NCBI RefSeq assembly: GCF_012927275.1 | Contig: NZ_JABBGG010000017.1 | Coordinates: 1-53,704, forward strand | Reading direction: 5' to 3' | DNA: 53,704 nt | Source: Massilia polaris | GTDB lineage: Bacteria; Pseudomonadota; Gammaproteobacteria; Burkholderiales; Burkholderiaceae_D | Notes under the pieces: generated by a model | Database searches by the model: none | What the model was told of the DNA's origin: nothing | Seen by the model: the letters and a program-made list of their open reading frames with translations, nothing else | Shown: positions 29,931 to 40,728 of the stretch, piece by piece | Numbering within the stretch: position 1 is the first letter of the stretch | Layout of the letters: every line of letters begins with the position of its first letter | Made by a program: the position numbers and the translations under genes

Positions 29931-30728
29931 ATGAAAAAACTGATTTTGGCCGCACTGCTGGCGGCATCCGCTGCAGCAGGCACTGCCCACGCCGACGACG
30001 CGCTCAAGGCAGCCATCGCGGGCAAGCACCGCTCGGAAGCCAACGCCGCGCGCGATGCGGCGCGCCACCCATACGAAACGCTGACCTTCTTCGGCATCAA
30101 GCCGACCATGACGGTCGTTGAACTGTCGCCGGGCGGCGGCTGGTACACCGAGATCCTCGCGCCCTACCTGCGCGACAAGGGCAAGCTGATTGGCGCGGGC
30201 GAATCGCCGGAGTCCACTAATGCCGGCGCGCGCCGTTACGCGGACAACTTCACCAAGAAGCTGGCGTCCGACGCGGCGGCGTACGGCAAGGTGCAGCGCG
30301 GCCTGTTCGAGCCGCCGAGGGCCTACAACATCGCGCCTGCCGGCAGCGCCGACATGGTGCTCACCTTCCGCAACCTGCACAACTGGATCGGCGCCGGCGA
30401 CGACAAGGTGAAAGAGATCTTCACCAAGGTGCATGAGACGCTCAAACCGGGCGGCGTGTTCGGCGTGGTCGACCACCGCCTGCCGGCATCGCGCCCGTAC
30501 GCGGATAACGGCTATGTGCACGAGGCGTACGTCATCAAGATGGCGGAGAGCGTCGGCTTCAAGCTGGCCGGCAAATCGGAAGTCAACGCGAACCCGAAGG
30601 ACACCGCCGACCATAACAAGGGCGTGTGGGCGTTGCCGCCGACGCTGGCGAACAAGGATGTCGACCGCGAGAAGTACATGGCCATCGGCGAGAGCGACCG
30701 CATGACGCTCAAGTTCGTCAAGCAGTAA
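29931..30728 (+). CDS. Exported SAM-methyltransferase-like protein
   Basis: The 265-residue protein has a clear Sec signal peptide (LILAALLAASAAAGTAHA-D, cleavage about residue 22), followed by a class-I methyltransferase fold: MTVVELSPGGGWYTEILAPY as motif I, ADMVLTFRNLHNWIG as motif IV, and LKPGGVFGVVDHR. This matches the 'predicted methyltransferase' family COG4798, many members of which carry signal peptides. Because SAM is normally cytoplasmic, the exported location is puzzling; it may bind another ligand. A GGGAG ribosome-binding site precedes the ATG. It diverges from the TldD operon. Confidence 0.82.
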   Translation: MKKLILAALLAASAAAGTAHADDALKAAIAGKHRSEANAARDAARHPYETLTFFGIKPTMTVVELSPGGGWYTEILAPYLRDKGKLIGAGESPESTNAGARRYADNFTKKLASDAAAYGKVQRGLFEPPRAYNIAPAGSADMVLTFRNLHNWIGAGDDKVKEIFTKVHETLKPGGVFGVVDHRLPASRPYADNGYVHEAYVIKMAESVGFKLAGKSEVNANPKDTADHNKGVWALPPTLANKDVDREKYMAIGESDRMTLKFVKQ

Positions 30729-30742
30729 CCTGCACCCTCCGC

Positions 30743-30772
30743 CATTCCCGCGAAAGCGGGAATGACGTTTTT
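30743..30772 (+). terminator. Intrinsic terminator / REP-like hairpin
   Basis: CATTCCCGC (30743-30751), a GAAA tetraloop and GCGGGAATG (30756-30764), followed by five T (30768-30772), form a good intrinsic terminator 14 bases after the methyltransferase-like gene. The CATTCCCGCGAAAGCGGGAATG core recurs in many proteobacterial genomes as a small interspersed repeat, so it may be both. Confidence 0.75.
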
Positions 30773-30831
30773 GGGTCGCCGATTAATGAAGCCGTTAGAA
30801 TCGACCCACCGACATCACCAGAACAAAAACC

Positions 30832-32373
<1,542 letters not shown>

Positions 32374-32491
32374 ACTCAGTCTGCCGGAAAGGCTGGCATC
32401 ATAAGCTGAGTGGATGTCGATAAAACACTTCGGCACTACCGCGGCATACCAGACAATGCGGACGGACCGCTGCTGCCTGGCGCCGCCGTGA

Positions 32492-34114
32492 CTACTCCTT
32501 GGCCTTCTCTTTCTTCACTGGCGTGAAGGTCAGGTCGGCGAAGTCGTAGCTGAAGTCAGTCTGCGACGACACCGGCGCCATCTTCATGCGCTCGATGCTG
32601 CCGTCGGGGTTCAGCGAGAAGCTCACGTACGCATCCGCGTTGAAGTTACGCTCCTTCCAGCGCACGATAAAGGTGTCGTGCTGGAAGTGTTCGAGCTCGC
32701 CGGTCAGGTCAGGCGTCTTCGAGAAGCTCATCACGCGCTTCTTCCCTTCCGGACGGATCGTGACGATGCCATACCAGGCGTCCTGGTACTCGCCGTCATA
32801 CGCCGGCGTCGGCAGCGAAGGCTTCGACTTGCCTGCGCGAGTGGCGCTGGCTTTCTTCTGCGCGGCCAGGTCCTTCTCGTAGGCTTCCTTCTCCATATCG
32901 CCGATGATCCTGATCCAGTCGGTTGGCGCAATGCCCATGTACTGGTCAAGCAGGCGGTACTGCAGCGCGCTCAGCGAGCCGCCGCTTTCGGCGTTGGTCA
33001 GGATCGCGATGCCGAGCTTTTCTTCAGGTACCAGCAGCACGCGCGAATAGAACCCTTGCAGCGCGCCGCCGTGCATCGCGAGTTTGCGGCCTTTGTAGTC
33101 GCGCAACTGGAAGCCCAGGCCATAGGCGTAGAAGTTGGGCCTGGTCGCCGCCAGCGCAGGCTTCGGCTCAGAGATCTTCATCGGCGTTTGCTCGGTCCAC
33201 ATCTCGCGGCTCTGCTTTTCGCTGAACAGGCGTACGTCCTTGCCGTCCGCATCCTTGCCGATCCGGCCCTGGTCGAGCAGCACGTTCATCCAGCGCGCGA
33301 TATCCTCGGCGCTGGTGTTGATGCCTACCGCGCCGACCGCGTTCGCAACCGGCATCGGCTTCACCGGCGCCGCCTTGCCGTTGATTTTGCTGTGCGGGTC
33401 CGACACGTTGGCGTTGCCGGCGTTCTCAAGCAGGCTGGTGGTGGTCGTATCCATGCCGACCGGCTTGAGGATGCGCTCGCGCACCGCATCGCCCCACGGC
33501 TTGCCAGCCTTCTGCGCGATGATCTTACCGGCGACGATATAAAGCAGGTTGTCGTAGGCGTAGCTGTTGCGGAAGCTGGTGGCCGGGCGGATGAACTTCA
33601 GGCGGTCGATGATCTCGTCGGTCGTGAACTGCGTGGTCGGCCACCACAACAGGTCGCCCGCGCCGAGACCCAGGCCGCTGCGGTGAACCAGCAGGTCGCG
33701 CACCGTCATTTCCTGCGTGACGTAGGCGTCGTACATGCGGAAGTCCGGCAGGTGTTTGGTGACCGGGTCGTCCCACTCCAGCTTGCCCTCATCGACCAGC
33801 ATCGCCAGCGCCGCTGCCGTGAAAGCCTTGGAGTTCGATGCGATCTCGAAGATCGTCTTGCCGTCGACAGGCGCAGGGTCGCCCAGCTTGCGCACCCCGA
33901 AGCCCTGCGCCGCGACGACCTTGCCATCCTTGACGATGGCGATTGCGATGCCCGGCACGTCGAACGTGGCCATGGTGCGCCTGACGTCCGCGGCCAGGTC
34001 GAAGGCTGGCGCTTGCGCGGCGGGGGCCGCAGCCGGTGCGGATGGAGCCTGCGCGAAGGCGGCGGCGCTGAATGCGAGCAGCACTGCTGCCGCGATTTTA
34101 TTCGTGTTTGGCAC
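32492..34114 (-). CDS. Exported serine hydrolase, class C beta-lactamase fold, with DUF3471
   Basis: The 540-residue protein has a Sec signal peptide (IAAAVLLAFSAAAFA-Q) and an S12/beta-lactamase-type domain. The nucleophile motif SNSK has S93 and K96, and the YxN motif is Y187-D-N189. A C-terminal domain (about 425-540) with YDGEYQDAWYGIVTIRPEGK resembles DUF3471, common in such hydrolases. Family members include esterases, D-aminopeptidases and penicillin-binding-like proteins; true beta-lactamase activity should not be assumed. It lies 15 bases downstream of the M1 peptidase gene and is probably co-transcribed with it. Confidence 0.9.
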   Translation of the reverse strand: MPNTNKIAAAVLLAFSAAAFAQAPSAPAAAPAAQAPAFDLAADVRRTMATFDVPGIAIAIVKDGKVVAAQGFGVRKLGDPAPVDGKTIFEIASNSKAFTAAALAMLVDEGKLEWDDPVTKHLPDFRMYDAYVTQEMTVRDLLVHRSGLGLGAGDLLWWPTTQFTTDEIIDRLKFIRPATSFRNSYAYDNLLYIVAGKIIAQKAGKPWGDAVRERILKPVGMDTTTTSLLENAGNANVSDPHSKINGKAAPVKPMPVANAVGAVGINTSAEDIARWMNVLLDQGRIGKDADGKDVRLFSEKQSREMWTEQTPMKISEPKPALAATRPNFYAYGLGFQLRDYKGRKLAMHGGALQGFYSRVLLVPEEKLGIAILTNAESGGSLSALQYRLLDQYMGIAPTDWIRIIGDMEKEAYEKDLAAQKKASATRAGKSKPSLPTPAYDGEYQDAWYGIVTIRPEGKKRVMSFSKTPDLTGELEHFQHDTFIVRWKERNFNADAYVSFSLNPDGSIERMKMAPVSSQTDFSYDFADLTFTPVKKEKAKE

Positions 34115-34129
34115 TTGATCTGTTCCTTC

Positions 34130-35986
34130 TTATTTGCCGGCCATCTGTTTGTCGACGCTCTTCTGCGTGGCTGGGTGGTAGCGTTCACGCGATTTTTTGT
34201 ACACGCTTTCGGCCCATGCCTTGTCCTGCGGTTTTTTGCGCAGCGCCGTGTACAACGGCACCACGAACTTCTGGCGGCCGACGCTCATGAGGAAAGCCTC
34301 CATCGCCGGGCGAACATCGCGGTAGCCGGCGTTGACTGACGCGCGGTAGAAGCGGAAGGCCACTTCGTTGTTGCCGGTCCCGGACAGCTTGAACGCCTGG
34401 TCCAGTTCCTTGAGCTGGGCGGCGTTTGCCTTCTCGTCGATATCGTTCAGGAACTTCATCCACTCGGTGGCGTTCCAGTTTTTGGTATCGAGCTGGGAGG
34501 TTTTCACGGCGCCCTTCAGCCAGGCGTCGCGGGTTGCGTTCAATGCGGCCAGCCGCTTCGACACCGCGTGCGTCGCGCTTGCGGGGATGCCTGGGCCGTA
34601 CAGCCACTCTTCGAGTTCCGCTTCGCTCAGGACCTTCGGATGCTTCTCCAGCAGGTTCTTGCGCAGGTAACTGACGAACTGCTCGGTGGTCACGCTCTGG
34701 AACGCGTGCTGGTCGAACCAGCCGCGCAGGAACGGATCGAACACAGCGCGGCCGGCGCGCTGCTCCAGGGTGCGCAGGAACCACGCGCCTTTCGGATAGG
34801 CCAGCGCGTCATCGGTGTAGTGCTGCGACGAGGTGTCGGGATGCGTGGTGATCAGCGCCTGCCTGGCCGCAGGGATCTCGGCCAGCGACGTCAGCGCCTC
34901 TTCCTGTTCCAGCTGCAGGTTCATGGTCGCGACTTCTTCGCCGTAGATCTTCTCGAGGATGCGGGTGGTGACGTAGGTGGTGAAGCCTTCGTTGAGCCAC
35001 CAGTGCTTCCACGACGCGTTGGTCACCAGGTTGCCCGACCAGCTGTGCGCCAGCTCATGTGCGATCAGGTCGACCAGGCTGCGGTCGCCCGCGATCATGG
35101 TCGGGGTCAGGAAGGTCAGGCGCGGGTTCTCCATGCCGCCGATCGGGAAGGACGGCGGCAGCACCAGCATGTCGTAACGTCCCCAGCGATATGGGCCGTA
35201 CAGCGATTCTGCGGCGGCGACCATTTTCTCGGTGTCGGCCAGTTCGTATGCGGCGGCCTCGATGCGTTTCGGCTCGGCGTACACGCCCGTGCGCGGGCCG
35301 AGGGTACGGGTGTCGATCTCGCCGATGGCGATCGCCAGCAGGTAGGACGGAATCGCCTGCGGCATCGTGAAGCGCCAGCCGCCCTTGCCGGTGGCCTTCG
35401 GATCGTTATCCGCGCTCATCACCACGCGCAGGCCTTCCGGCGCCTCGATGCGTGCGGTGTAGGTGAAGCGCACGGCCGGCGTATCCTGCAGCGGCACCCA
35501 CGAACGCGCTTCGATGTTTTGCGACTGGCTGAACATGTATGGGCGCTTGCCCGACATCGTCTGCACCGGCGACAGCCACTGGAGCGCGGTTGCGGTCGGC
35601 GCGGTGCGGTAATGGATGCGCACCTTCTGCGGCTGGCCGGACAGCTTGACATGCATCGCCTGGCCTTTTTCGGCGTCGCGCTGGTCCAGCGTGTATGGGA
35701 CCACCTTCCATACGCCCTTTGCATCCTGCGCCTCGACCTTCGAGATCGACAGGTCGCGCGTATCCAGGTCGAGGGTGCGCGCCTTCTTGTCGATCCAGTT
35801 CAGCGACAGCTCGGCGAAGCCGGACAGCGTCTTCCCGGTGAAATCTGCCTTCAGGTCCATGTGCAGCGCGCTGGTTTTCACCTGGTCGTAGCGCGCGTAG
35901 CTAAGCGGATCGAGGGCCAGCGCGAGGGCGCTGCACTGGGCGAGGATGGCGGCAGCCGCCACCCGCAGGAAGGTCATCTTGGTCAT
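34130..35986 (-). CDS. Exported M1-family aminopeptidase
   Basis: Zinc aminopeptidase. With the start at 35986 the protein has 618 residues, a signal peptide (VAAAAILAQCSALALA-L), an N-terminal beta-rich domain, the substrate motif GGMENP (M1 GxMEN) and the zinc site HELAH at 310-314 with E333 in NEGFTTY, exactly HExxH-x18-E. A C-terminal helical domain completes a leukotriene-A4-hydrolase-like layout. An upstream in-frame extension is rejected because it lacks family similarity and would bury the signal peptide. Followed by the serine hydrolase gene 15 bases on. Confidence 0.93.
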   Translation of the reverse strand: MTKMTFLRVAAAAILAQCSALALALDPLSYARYDQVKTSALHMDLKADFTGKTLSGFAELSLNWIDKKARTLDLDTRDLSISKVEAQDAKGVWKVVPYTLDQRDAEKGQAMHVKLSGQPQKVRIHYRTAPTATALQWLSPVQTMSGKRPYMFSQSQNIEARSWVPLQDTPAVRFTYTARIEAPEGLRVVMSADNDPKATGKGGWRFTMPQAIPSYLLAIAIGEIDTRTLGPRTGVYAEPKRIEAAAYELADTEKMVAAAESLYGPYRWGRYDMLVLPPSFPIGGMENPRLTFLTPTMIAGDRSLVDLIAHELAHSWSGNLVTNASWKHWWLNEGFTTYVTTRILEKIYGEEVATMNLQLEQEEALTSLAEIPAARQALITTHPDTSSQHYTDDALAYPKGAWFLRTLEQRAGRAVFDPFLRGWFDQHAFQSVTTEQFVSYLRKNLLEKHPKVLSEAELEEWLYGPGIPASATHAVSKRLAALNATRDAWLKGAVKTSQLDTKNWNATEWMKFLNDIDEKANAAQLKELDQAFKLSGTGNNEVAFRFYRASVNAGYRDVRPAMEAFLMSVGRQKFVVPLYTALRKKPQDKAWAESVYKKSRERYHPATQKSVDKQMAGK

Positions 35987-36137
35987 GGGCGTCTCTGTTA
36001 TGGTGCGGGAGCGGCACGCCCCCGGGCGGGTGCAGAATATCACTTCCGCCAGCGCGGCGAAAGCACCGGCAATGCCCACGCCGCCAGTATTTACCGGGCT
36101 TCCTGCTATGATCGGCCTTTTGTCCAACGCCAGATCA

Positions 36138-36713
36138 ATGGAAGCCCTCCTCATCTCCACCGGTATCGTCGCCCTTGCCGAAATCGGCGACAAGACCCAG
36201 CTGCTCGCCTTCCTGCTCGCCGCCAAATTCCGCAAACCGGTTCCGATTGTGCTGGGCATCCTGGTGGCGACGCTCGCCAACCACGCCTTCGCCGCCGCAC
36301 TGGGTGCGTGGATCAACGCCATGATCGGGCCGGATGTGATGCGCTGGATCCTTGGCGTCTCCTTCCTCGCGATGGCCGCATGGACGCTCATCCCCGACAA
36401 GATCGACGAAGAAGACAGCAACCTTGGCAAATACGGCGTGTTCGCGACGACGCTGGTGGCTTTCTTCATCGCCGAGATGGGCGACAAGACCCAGATCGCG
36501 ACGGTGGCTTTGGCAGCGCGCTACGACGCGGTGCTCGCGGTGGTGGCCGGGACGACGGTCGGCATGATGATCGCGAACGTCCCTGCGGTGTACTTCGGCG
36601 AGCGCATCGCCAACAAGGTGCCGCTCAAGCTGGTGCACGGCATCGCCGCTGCCCTGTTCGCCGCCCTCGGCGTCGCCACCCTCCTCGGCGCCGGCAAGAG
36701 CCTCGGCTTCTAG
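36138..36713 (+). CDS. GDT1/TMEM165 (UPF0016) cation transporter
   Basis: Six-helix inner-membrane protein of the UPF0016 family; characterised members export Mn2+ or exchange Ca2+/Mn2+ for protons. The 191-residue protein has the two signature motifs EIGDKT at 15-20 and EMGDKT at 113-118, one in each of two homologous three-helix halves. Length is typical. The start at 36138 is chosen because the first helix begins directly after it. No manganese (yybP-ykoY) riboswitch core was seen upstream. It overlaps the convergent PHP gene by four bases at their stops. Confidence 0.9.
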   Translation: MEALLISTGIVALAEIGDKTQLLAFLLAAKFRKPVPIVLGILVATLANHAFAAALGAWINAMIGPDVMRWILGVSFLAMAAWTLIPDKIDEEDSNLGKYGVFATTLVAFFIAEMGDKTQIATVALAARYDAVLAVVAGTTVGMMIANVPAVYFGERIANKVPLKLVHGIAAALFAALGVATLLGAGKSLGF

Positions 36714-38356
36714 TCGGCTTGCTGGGTTACCCAGACCGGCGCGGACCATAGGAGCTTGCCGTCGTCCTGGGTAATGCGGGCGTAGTAGAAGTGTTCTCCA
36801 GGAGCGGGCGTTAACGTGGCATCCGCCGACGATGCGGCCTCGCTGACAGTGCCGTTCCGGCCTGGGACGCCTTCGATGATCGACACGCTCGCCACCGTCC
36901 GGCCATCCGCGTTGGCATAGTTTGCGACCAACCGCAGCGGGCCGCTGTTGGTGATGCGCGATCCCATCGGCTGGCCATTCGCTGTCAGTACCAGCTGCGA
37001 GTTCTTGTCCATCGTCGCAAACACCCGGCGCGCCTTGAGCGCTTCGATGAAGCTCGATTGGGTTAACGCCGTGCCATTCGGGATCAGGACGCCGGTGCGG
37101 TTGGTGTACGCGGCGCCCCAGTTGGCGCAGTGATTGTCCTGGTTGCTGCTGAACGCGACGTGGTAACCCGCTTCCAGCGCCTTGTTGCAGGCCATTTCGT
37201 AATTGCTGCGGCGGGTCTCGCCTTCCTGCGTGTTGGTGGAGAACGCGGACGTGTTCAGCACCTCGCACAGCGCCATCGCCTCATCGCCGTCCTTCGTATA
37301 TCCCATCGCGATACCGTTGACGGCGAACTGTCCGCCGGCCGATGGGTGGTTGAACTGGCCAATCCATCCGCGCTGGCGCATCAGGCCATACAGCGCGCTG
37401 TAATCGCCTTTCGCGGTCAGCGTGTCGCCAAGCAGTTCGCCCTTCGCGTCGCGCTCCCACGCCAGCAGCTCGGGGGCGTTGAAGATGTTCACGTGGCCGC
37501 CGTTGTTGATGACGCCCCATTCCAGTCCGTACATCGCGAGGAAGCCGGGGTTGGCTTCGCTGAAGCTGGCCGCTGTCGCGAGCCCGCGCCGGTACAGCGC
37601 TTTGGCGGCGTCCGCGCCGGCTTCGGGATTCGATCCGTCCGAGCCGTCGTACATGTGGTTGTGTTCCGACGCCATCAGCACGTCCAGGCCGCGCGCCTGT
37701 GCGAAGGCGTAGGCTTCGAGCGGTCCTTGGGCCCCGCCCTGCGGCCCTTGCGCGCCCTTGCAGTTGCCGAGGTCTCCACCGCCGTCGCTGTGGTTCGTCT
37801 GGCTGTGCAGGTTGGCGAGATAGACGGTGAAGGGAAGCGATGCGGCTGCCGGTGCGGCGGAAGGCGGCAGCGGTCCGCGTGCCGCGCTCGACGCGAGCCC
37901 GGTTGCCATCGCACCGAATGCCGGCATCGCGGCCGCGGGCAGCTTGCCAAGCGCGATGTCCCAGGCCTGTTCAATCACTTCTTCGTGAACGTTGGCGCGC
38001 ATGCGGACGCGGTACACGCCGTCCGGCATCGACGCCGCGTTGCGCCGCCCTCCCCACTTCAGGTTGACGGCGGCCGGCCGGCCCGTGAGCGTGAGCGCGC
38101 CACGCCACTGCTGCTCCGTCTTCCCCGACGGCGCCAGCAGATCAACGCGCCAGCGCACCGCGTGGGCCGCCTGCGACATCGGATAGTCGAACACCAGCGT
38201 GAAGGTGCGCGCGCCGGTGTCCGCCTTTTCGGCCTGGTAAGGCGCGTAAAGCGTGGCGTCGAATTCGCGGTGGTCGGCGACAGATCCCAGCGCTGGCGCG
38301 GCGGCTGCCAGCGCCGCCAGGGTCCACAGGATGTTGCGAATGTGGTTCGATTGCAT
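36710..38356 (-). CDS. Exported PHP-domain metallohydrolase
   Basis: PHP domains hydrolyse phosphoesters or carbamates using two or three metals. The 548-residue protein has a signal peptide (ILWTLAALAAAAPALG-S) and an N-terminal beta domain. The PHP motifs are NLHSQTNHSDG with H184 and H188, SEHNHM at 230-235, FNHP and SNQDNH. Between the first two motifs is a Gly/Gln-rich insert (GAQGPQGGAQGP, about 201-212). A C-terminal beta domain (about 455-548) follows. It resembles CehA/McbA-type secreted hydrolases, but the substrate is unknown. Its stop overlaps that of the GDT1-like gene on the other strand. Confidence 0.88.
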   Translation of the reverse strand: MQSNHIRNILWTLAALAAAAPALGSVADHREFDATLYAPYQAEKADTGARTFTLVFDYPMSQAAHAVRWRVDLLAPSGKTEQQWRGALTLTGRPAAVNLKWGGRRNAASMPDGVYRVRMRANVHEEVIEQAWDIALGKLPAAAMPAFGAMATGLASSAARGPLPPSAAPAAASLPFTVYLANLHSQTNHSDGGGDLGNCKGAQGPQGGAQGPLEAYAFAQARGLDVLMASEHNHMYDGSDGSNPEAGADAAKALYRRGLATAASFSEANPGFLAMYGLEWGVINNGGHVNIFNAPELLAWERDAKGELLGDTLTAKGDYSALYGLMRQRGWIGQFNHPSAGGQFAVNGIAMGYTKDGDEAMALCEVLNTSAFSTNTQEGETRRSNYEMACNKALEAGYHVAFSSNQDNHCANWGAAYTNRTGVLIPNGTALTQSSFIEALKARRVFATMDKNSQLVLTANGQPMGSRITNSGPLRLVANYANADGRTVASVSIIEGVPGRNGTVSEAASSADATLTPAPGEHFYYARITQDDGKLLWSAPVWVTQQAD

Positions 38357-38467
38357 GACGTTCCCCGCGAGGCGGTTGCGTTGTTAACATCTTCGCAACT
38401 CCGCTTCCGGGGAACATGACCTCGACAATTGAATCGGGTCAATTAATTAGTGTCGAATTGACAAAAG

Positions 38468-40603
38468 TTAAGGGTGAGAAAGGCCGGTTTTCCGGTTGGA
38501 AAAATGCAGCGCCAGCCCGCCGCCGAGATGCCACGCCTGGGTGTAGCCGGCGCGATGCAGGCATTGCGCGGCGCGCTGGCTTCGCGTGCCCAGCCGGCAG
38601 ATGAATACAAGTGGCCGCGATTCGACGCCGCCCAGCCACTGCGCAAGTTGCGATGGCAGGCGTGAGAGCGGCACGTTGAACGCGGTCCGTCCCTGGATCA
38701 TCGGGCGGCCCGCTTCGTGCTCCCACGGGTCGCGTACGTCGACCAGGATGGCGTCCGGCCGCTCGCGCAGGAAGCGGTCAAGTTCCGCCGGCTGCAGCTC
38801 CATCGAGTCGAGTGGGGGGACCGGCCGCGCGCCCGCCGTCGGCGTCGTGCAGACCAGGTTGGCGCTGTCAAGCGATGGGCATACGACGGTGTCGCCGTTC
38901 AGCAGCGCCGTCATGCGCTGCACGGCGTCGTGCAGCAGCTCCGCTGGCGTCGCACCGGTGAAGGCGAAACGCACATCGGCCGCGTGCAGGGCGCCGTCGC
39001 TGTTCGCGCCCATCAGGTAGCTTTGCGAGGTGTCGCCGCCGTGCGGCACGCGCGCGATTACCTGGCCGCCCAGCGCGATGCCGTCGGTGCGCGTTCCGTC
39101 ATCCAGGCTGACGCGGTCGCTTCCGGCGGGCCAGCCAAACGGATCGGCCGATCCGGTAAAGTCGATTTGTTCGGCCAGCAGCGCGCCAAGCGCGGCGCGC
39201 ACCGGTGGCTGGTCGCCGCAGGTACTCGTGCCGATGATGCCGCGCACGCGGTAGTCGCCCGAACGGATCATCGAGGCGATGCGTTCTCCCAGCGCGCCAA
39301 TCGGGTCGATGACGACGCAGCTGCGGCTTGCTTCGTCCAGTACGAGCCAGGTGGTTGCGCCATCGAGGCCGAGGCGGATCACATCTTCGCGCACCTCCCG
39401 CCGCAGCGCATGCGGAACCAGTCCGCCGGTATGCATCGCGCGGCCGCAGTGCGCGATACGTTCGCAGGCGGCATCGATGAATGCGTCGTCGACGGCCGGC
39501 CCAAACGACAGGCGCACGGCGGAGGCGCTGCGCCAGTCCGGCAGCTCCATCGCTTCGAGCACATAGCTCGGGGCCGCCTTCGCTGCGGAACACGCCGAGC
39601 CGGCACTGACGCGCATGCCCGCTGCGTCGAAGACATCGAGCAGGTCGCGGCCCGACAAGCCTTCGACGGAGAAGTTGACGGTGGTTGGAAGCGATGCGTG
39701 AAGCGGCGTATTGAACACGATGCCCGGCAATGCTTCACGCAGGCTGGCGACCAGGCGCTCGCGGCAGGCGTGCAGCTGCGCGGGCGTACGGAAGGTGTCG
39801 CCGGTTTCGAGCGCCGCCAGCACGGCGCCCAGTGCGGCGATGCCGGCCATGTTCTCGGTGCCGGAACGCTGGCCTGACTCCTGCCCGCCGCCGGCCATCA
39901 ACGCGGTATAAGGAGCGCCATCGCGCACGTACAGCATGCCGATGCCTTTAGGCGCGTACAGCTTGTGCCCCGAGAATGGCGCGTAGTCGATGCGCGTGCT
40001 TTCCAGCGCCAGCGGCAGTTTGCCGAGCGCCTGCACGCTGTCGACCATCCAGTAGGCGTTGCTGGCCGTGACCAGCAGCGCCTTCTCGATGGCGGCGAGG
40101 TCGGAGATCGTGCCCGTTTCGTTATTGGCCGCCATGGTGCACACCATCGCGGCGCGCGGCGCCAGCTGGCGCAGCACGTCGAGCTTGTGGCGGCCTTCAC
40201 CATCGACCGGCAATGCGCGCAAGGTCAGCCCGGTGCCGAGCAGGCGGTTCCAGTGGGCGAGCGCTTCCGGCACGGCCTTGTGTTCCGTCGCGCCGTACAA
40301 CAGCAGGTCGCCGACAGTTTCGCCGGCCGCCTGGCGCTCGCGCACCGCGCACAGGGCGGACAGCACGGCGGTCTGGATGCCTTCGGTGGCGCCGCTGGTG
40401 AAGATGACACTTCCCGCGCCGGCCCCGATCATGCGCCGCGCGCGTTCGCGCACGCCGTCGAGCAGCGCCTTCGCGCGCAGTCCCGTGGCATGGCCGCTGC
40501 TTGGATTGCCATAGCAGGCGCCCATGGCGTCCGCCGCCGCGGCGATTGCAGCCGGCAGCACGGGCGAGGTGGCGTTAGCGTCGAGGTAGATATCGTGGGT
40601 CAT
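38468..40603 (-). CDS. Fusion: cysteine desulfurase, ligand-less metallo-beta-lactamase, rhodanese
   Basis: The 711-residue protein has three parts. Residues 1-390 are a NifS/IscS-type class V PLP enzyme with ATEH at 105-108, PLP lysine K214 (SGHKLYAPKG) and catalytic cysteine C338 (SAGSACSAAK). Residues about 400-590 follow the metallo-beta-lactamase pattern of persulfide dioxygenases (TWLVLDEASRSCVVIDP), but the HxHxDH site is replaced by TSTCGDQ and other ligands are lost. Residues about 600-705 are a rhodanese domain with active-site C669 in CRLGTRS. Sulfur could pass from cysteine via C338 to C669. It diverges from an Lrp-type regulator 125 bases away. Probably cytoplasmic. Confidence 0.88.
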   Translation of the reverse strand: MTHDIYLDANATSPVLPAAIAAAADAMGACYGNPSSGHATGLRAKALLDGVRERARRMIGAGAGSVIFTSGATEGIQTAVLSALCAVRERQAAGETVGDLLLYGATEHKAVPEALAHWNRLLGTGLTLRALPVDGEGRHKLDVLRQLAPRAAMVCTMAANNETGTISDLAAIEKALLVTASNAYWMVDSVQALGKLPLALESTRIDYAPFSGHKLYAPKGIGMLYVRDGAPYTALMAGGGQESGQRSGTENMAGIAALGAVLAALETGDTFRTPAQLHACRERLVASLREALPGIVFNTPLHASLPTTVNFSVEGLSGRDLLDVFDAAGMRVSAGSACSAAKAAPSYVLEAMELPDWRSASAVRLSFGPAVDDAFIDAACERIAHCGRAMHTGGLVPHALRREVREDVIRLGLDGATTWLVLDEASRSCVVIDPIGALGERIASMIRSGDYRVRGIIGTSTCGDQPPVRAALGALLAEQIDFTGSADPFGWPAGSDRVSLDDGTRTDGIALGGQVIARVPHGGDTSQSYLMGANSDGALHAADVRFAFTGATPAELLHDAVQRMTALLNGDTVVCPSLDSANLVCTTPTAGARPVPPLDSMELQPAELDRFLRERPDAILVDVRDPWEHEAGRPMIQGRTAFNVPLSRLPSQLAQWLGGVESRPLVFICRLGTRSQRAAQCLHRAGYTQAWHLGGGLALHFSNRKTGLSHP

Positions 40604-40663
40604 GGCAGCGGTGCAAGTTGGTTCATCCGACCCCTATATTAGCCATCAGGGCGAGTGAAAGTA

Positions 40664-40692
40664 TTCCAAAATGTGCTATTTATCGCTAGAAT
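40664..40692 (+). promoter_or_regulatory. Promoter of the Lrp-type regulator gene
   Basis: TTCCAA (40664-40669) and TAGAAT (40687-40692) are 17 bases apart, 37 bases before the ATG at 40729. The -35 box is weak, the -10 box good. It overlaps the dyad at 40689-40716. Confidence 0.5.
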
Positions 40693-40716
40693 TAAGAATG
40701 TTTATTCTCGCAATTC
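40689..40716. promoter_or_regulatory. Probable Lrp/AsnC-type operator
   Basis: AGAAT-GTTT-ATTCT (40695-40708) is a perfect dyad, flanked by GAATT (40689-40693) and AATTC (40712-40716) nearly on the same axis. AT-rich dyads of this size are typical Lrp-family sites. The position between two divergent genes fits autoregulation plus control of the sulfur-transfer fusion. Confidence 0.5.
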
Positions 40717-40728
40717 AGAGTTTTTAAT

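Noticed and set aside
32374-32491. Short imperfect inverted repeats between the S1C protease and the convergent serine hydrolase.
   Set aside because: Stems are short and lack T-runs; nothing else was recognised in these 118 bases.
35987-36137. Possible manganese riboswitch before the GDT1-like transporter, as often seen in this family.
   Set aside because: The conserved core sequences of the yybP-ykoY class were not found in this leader.
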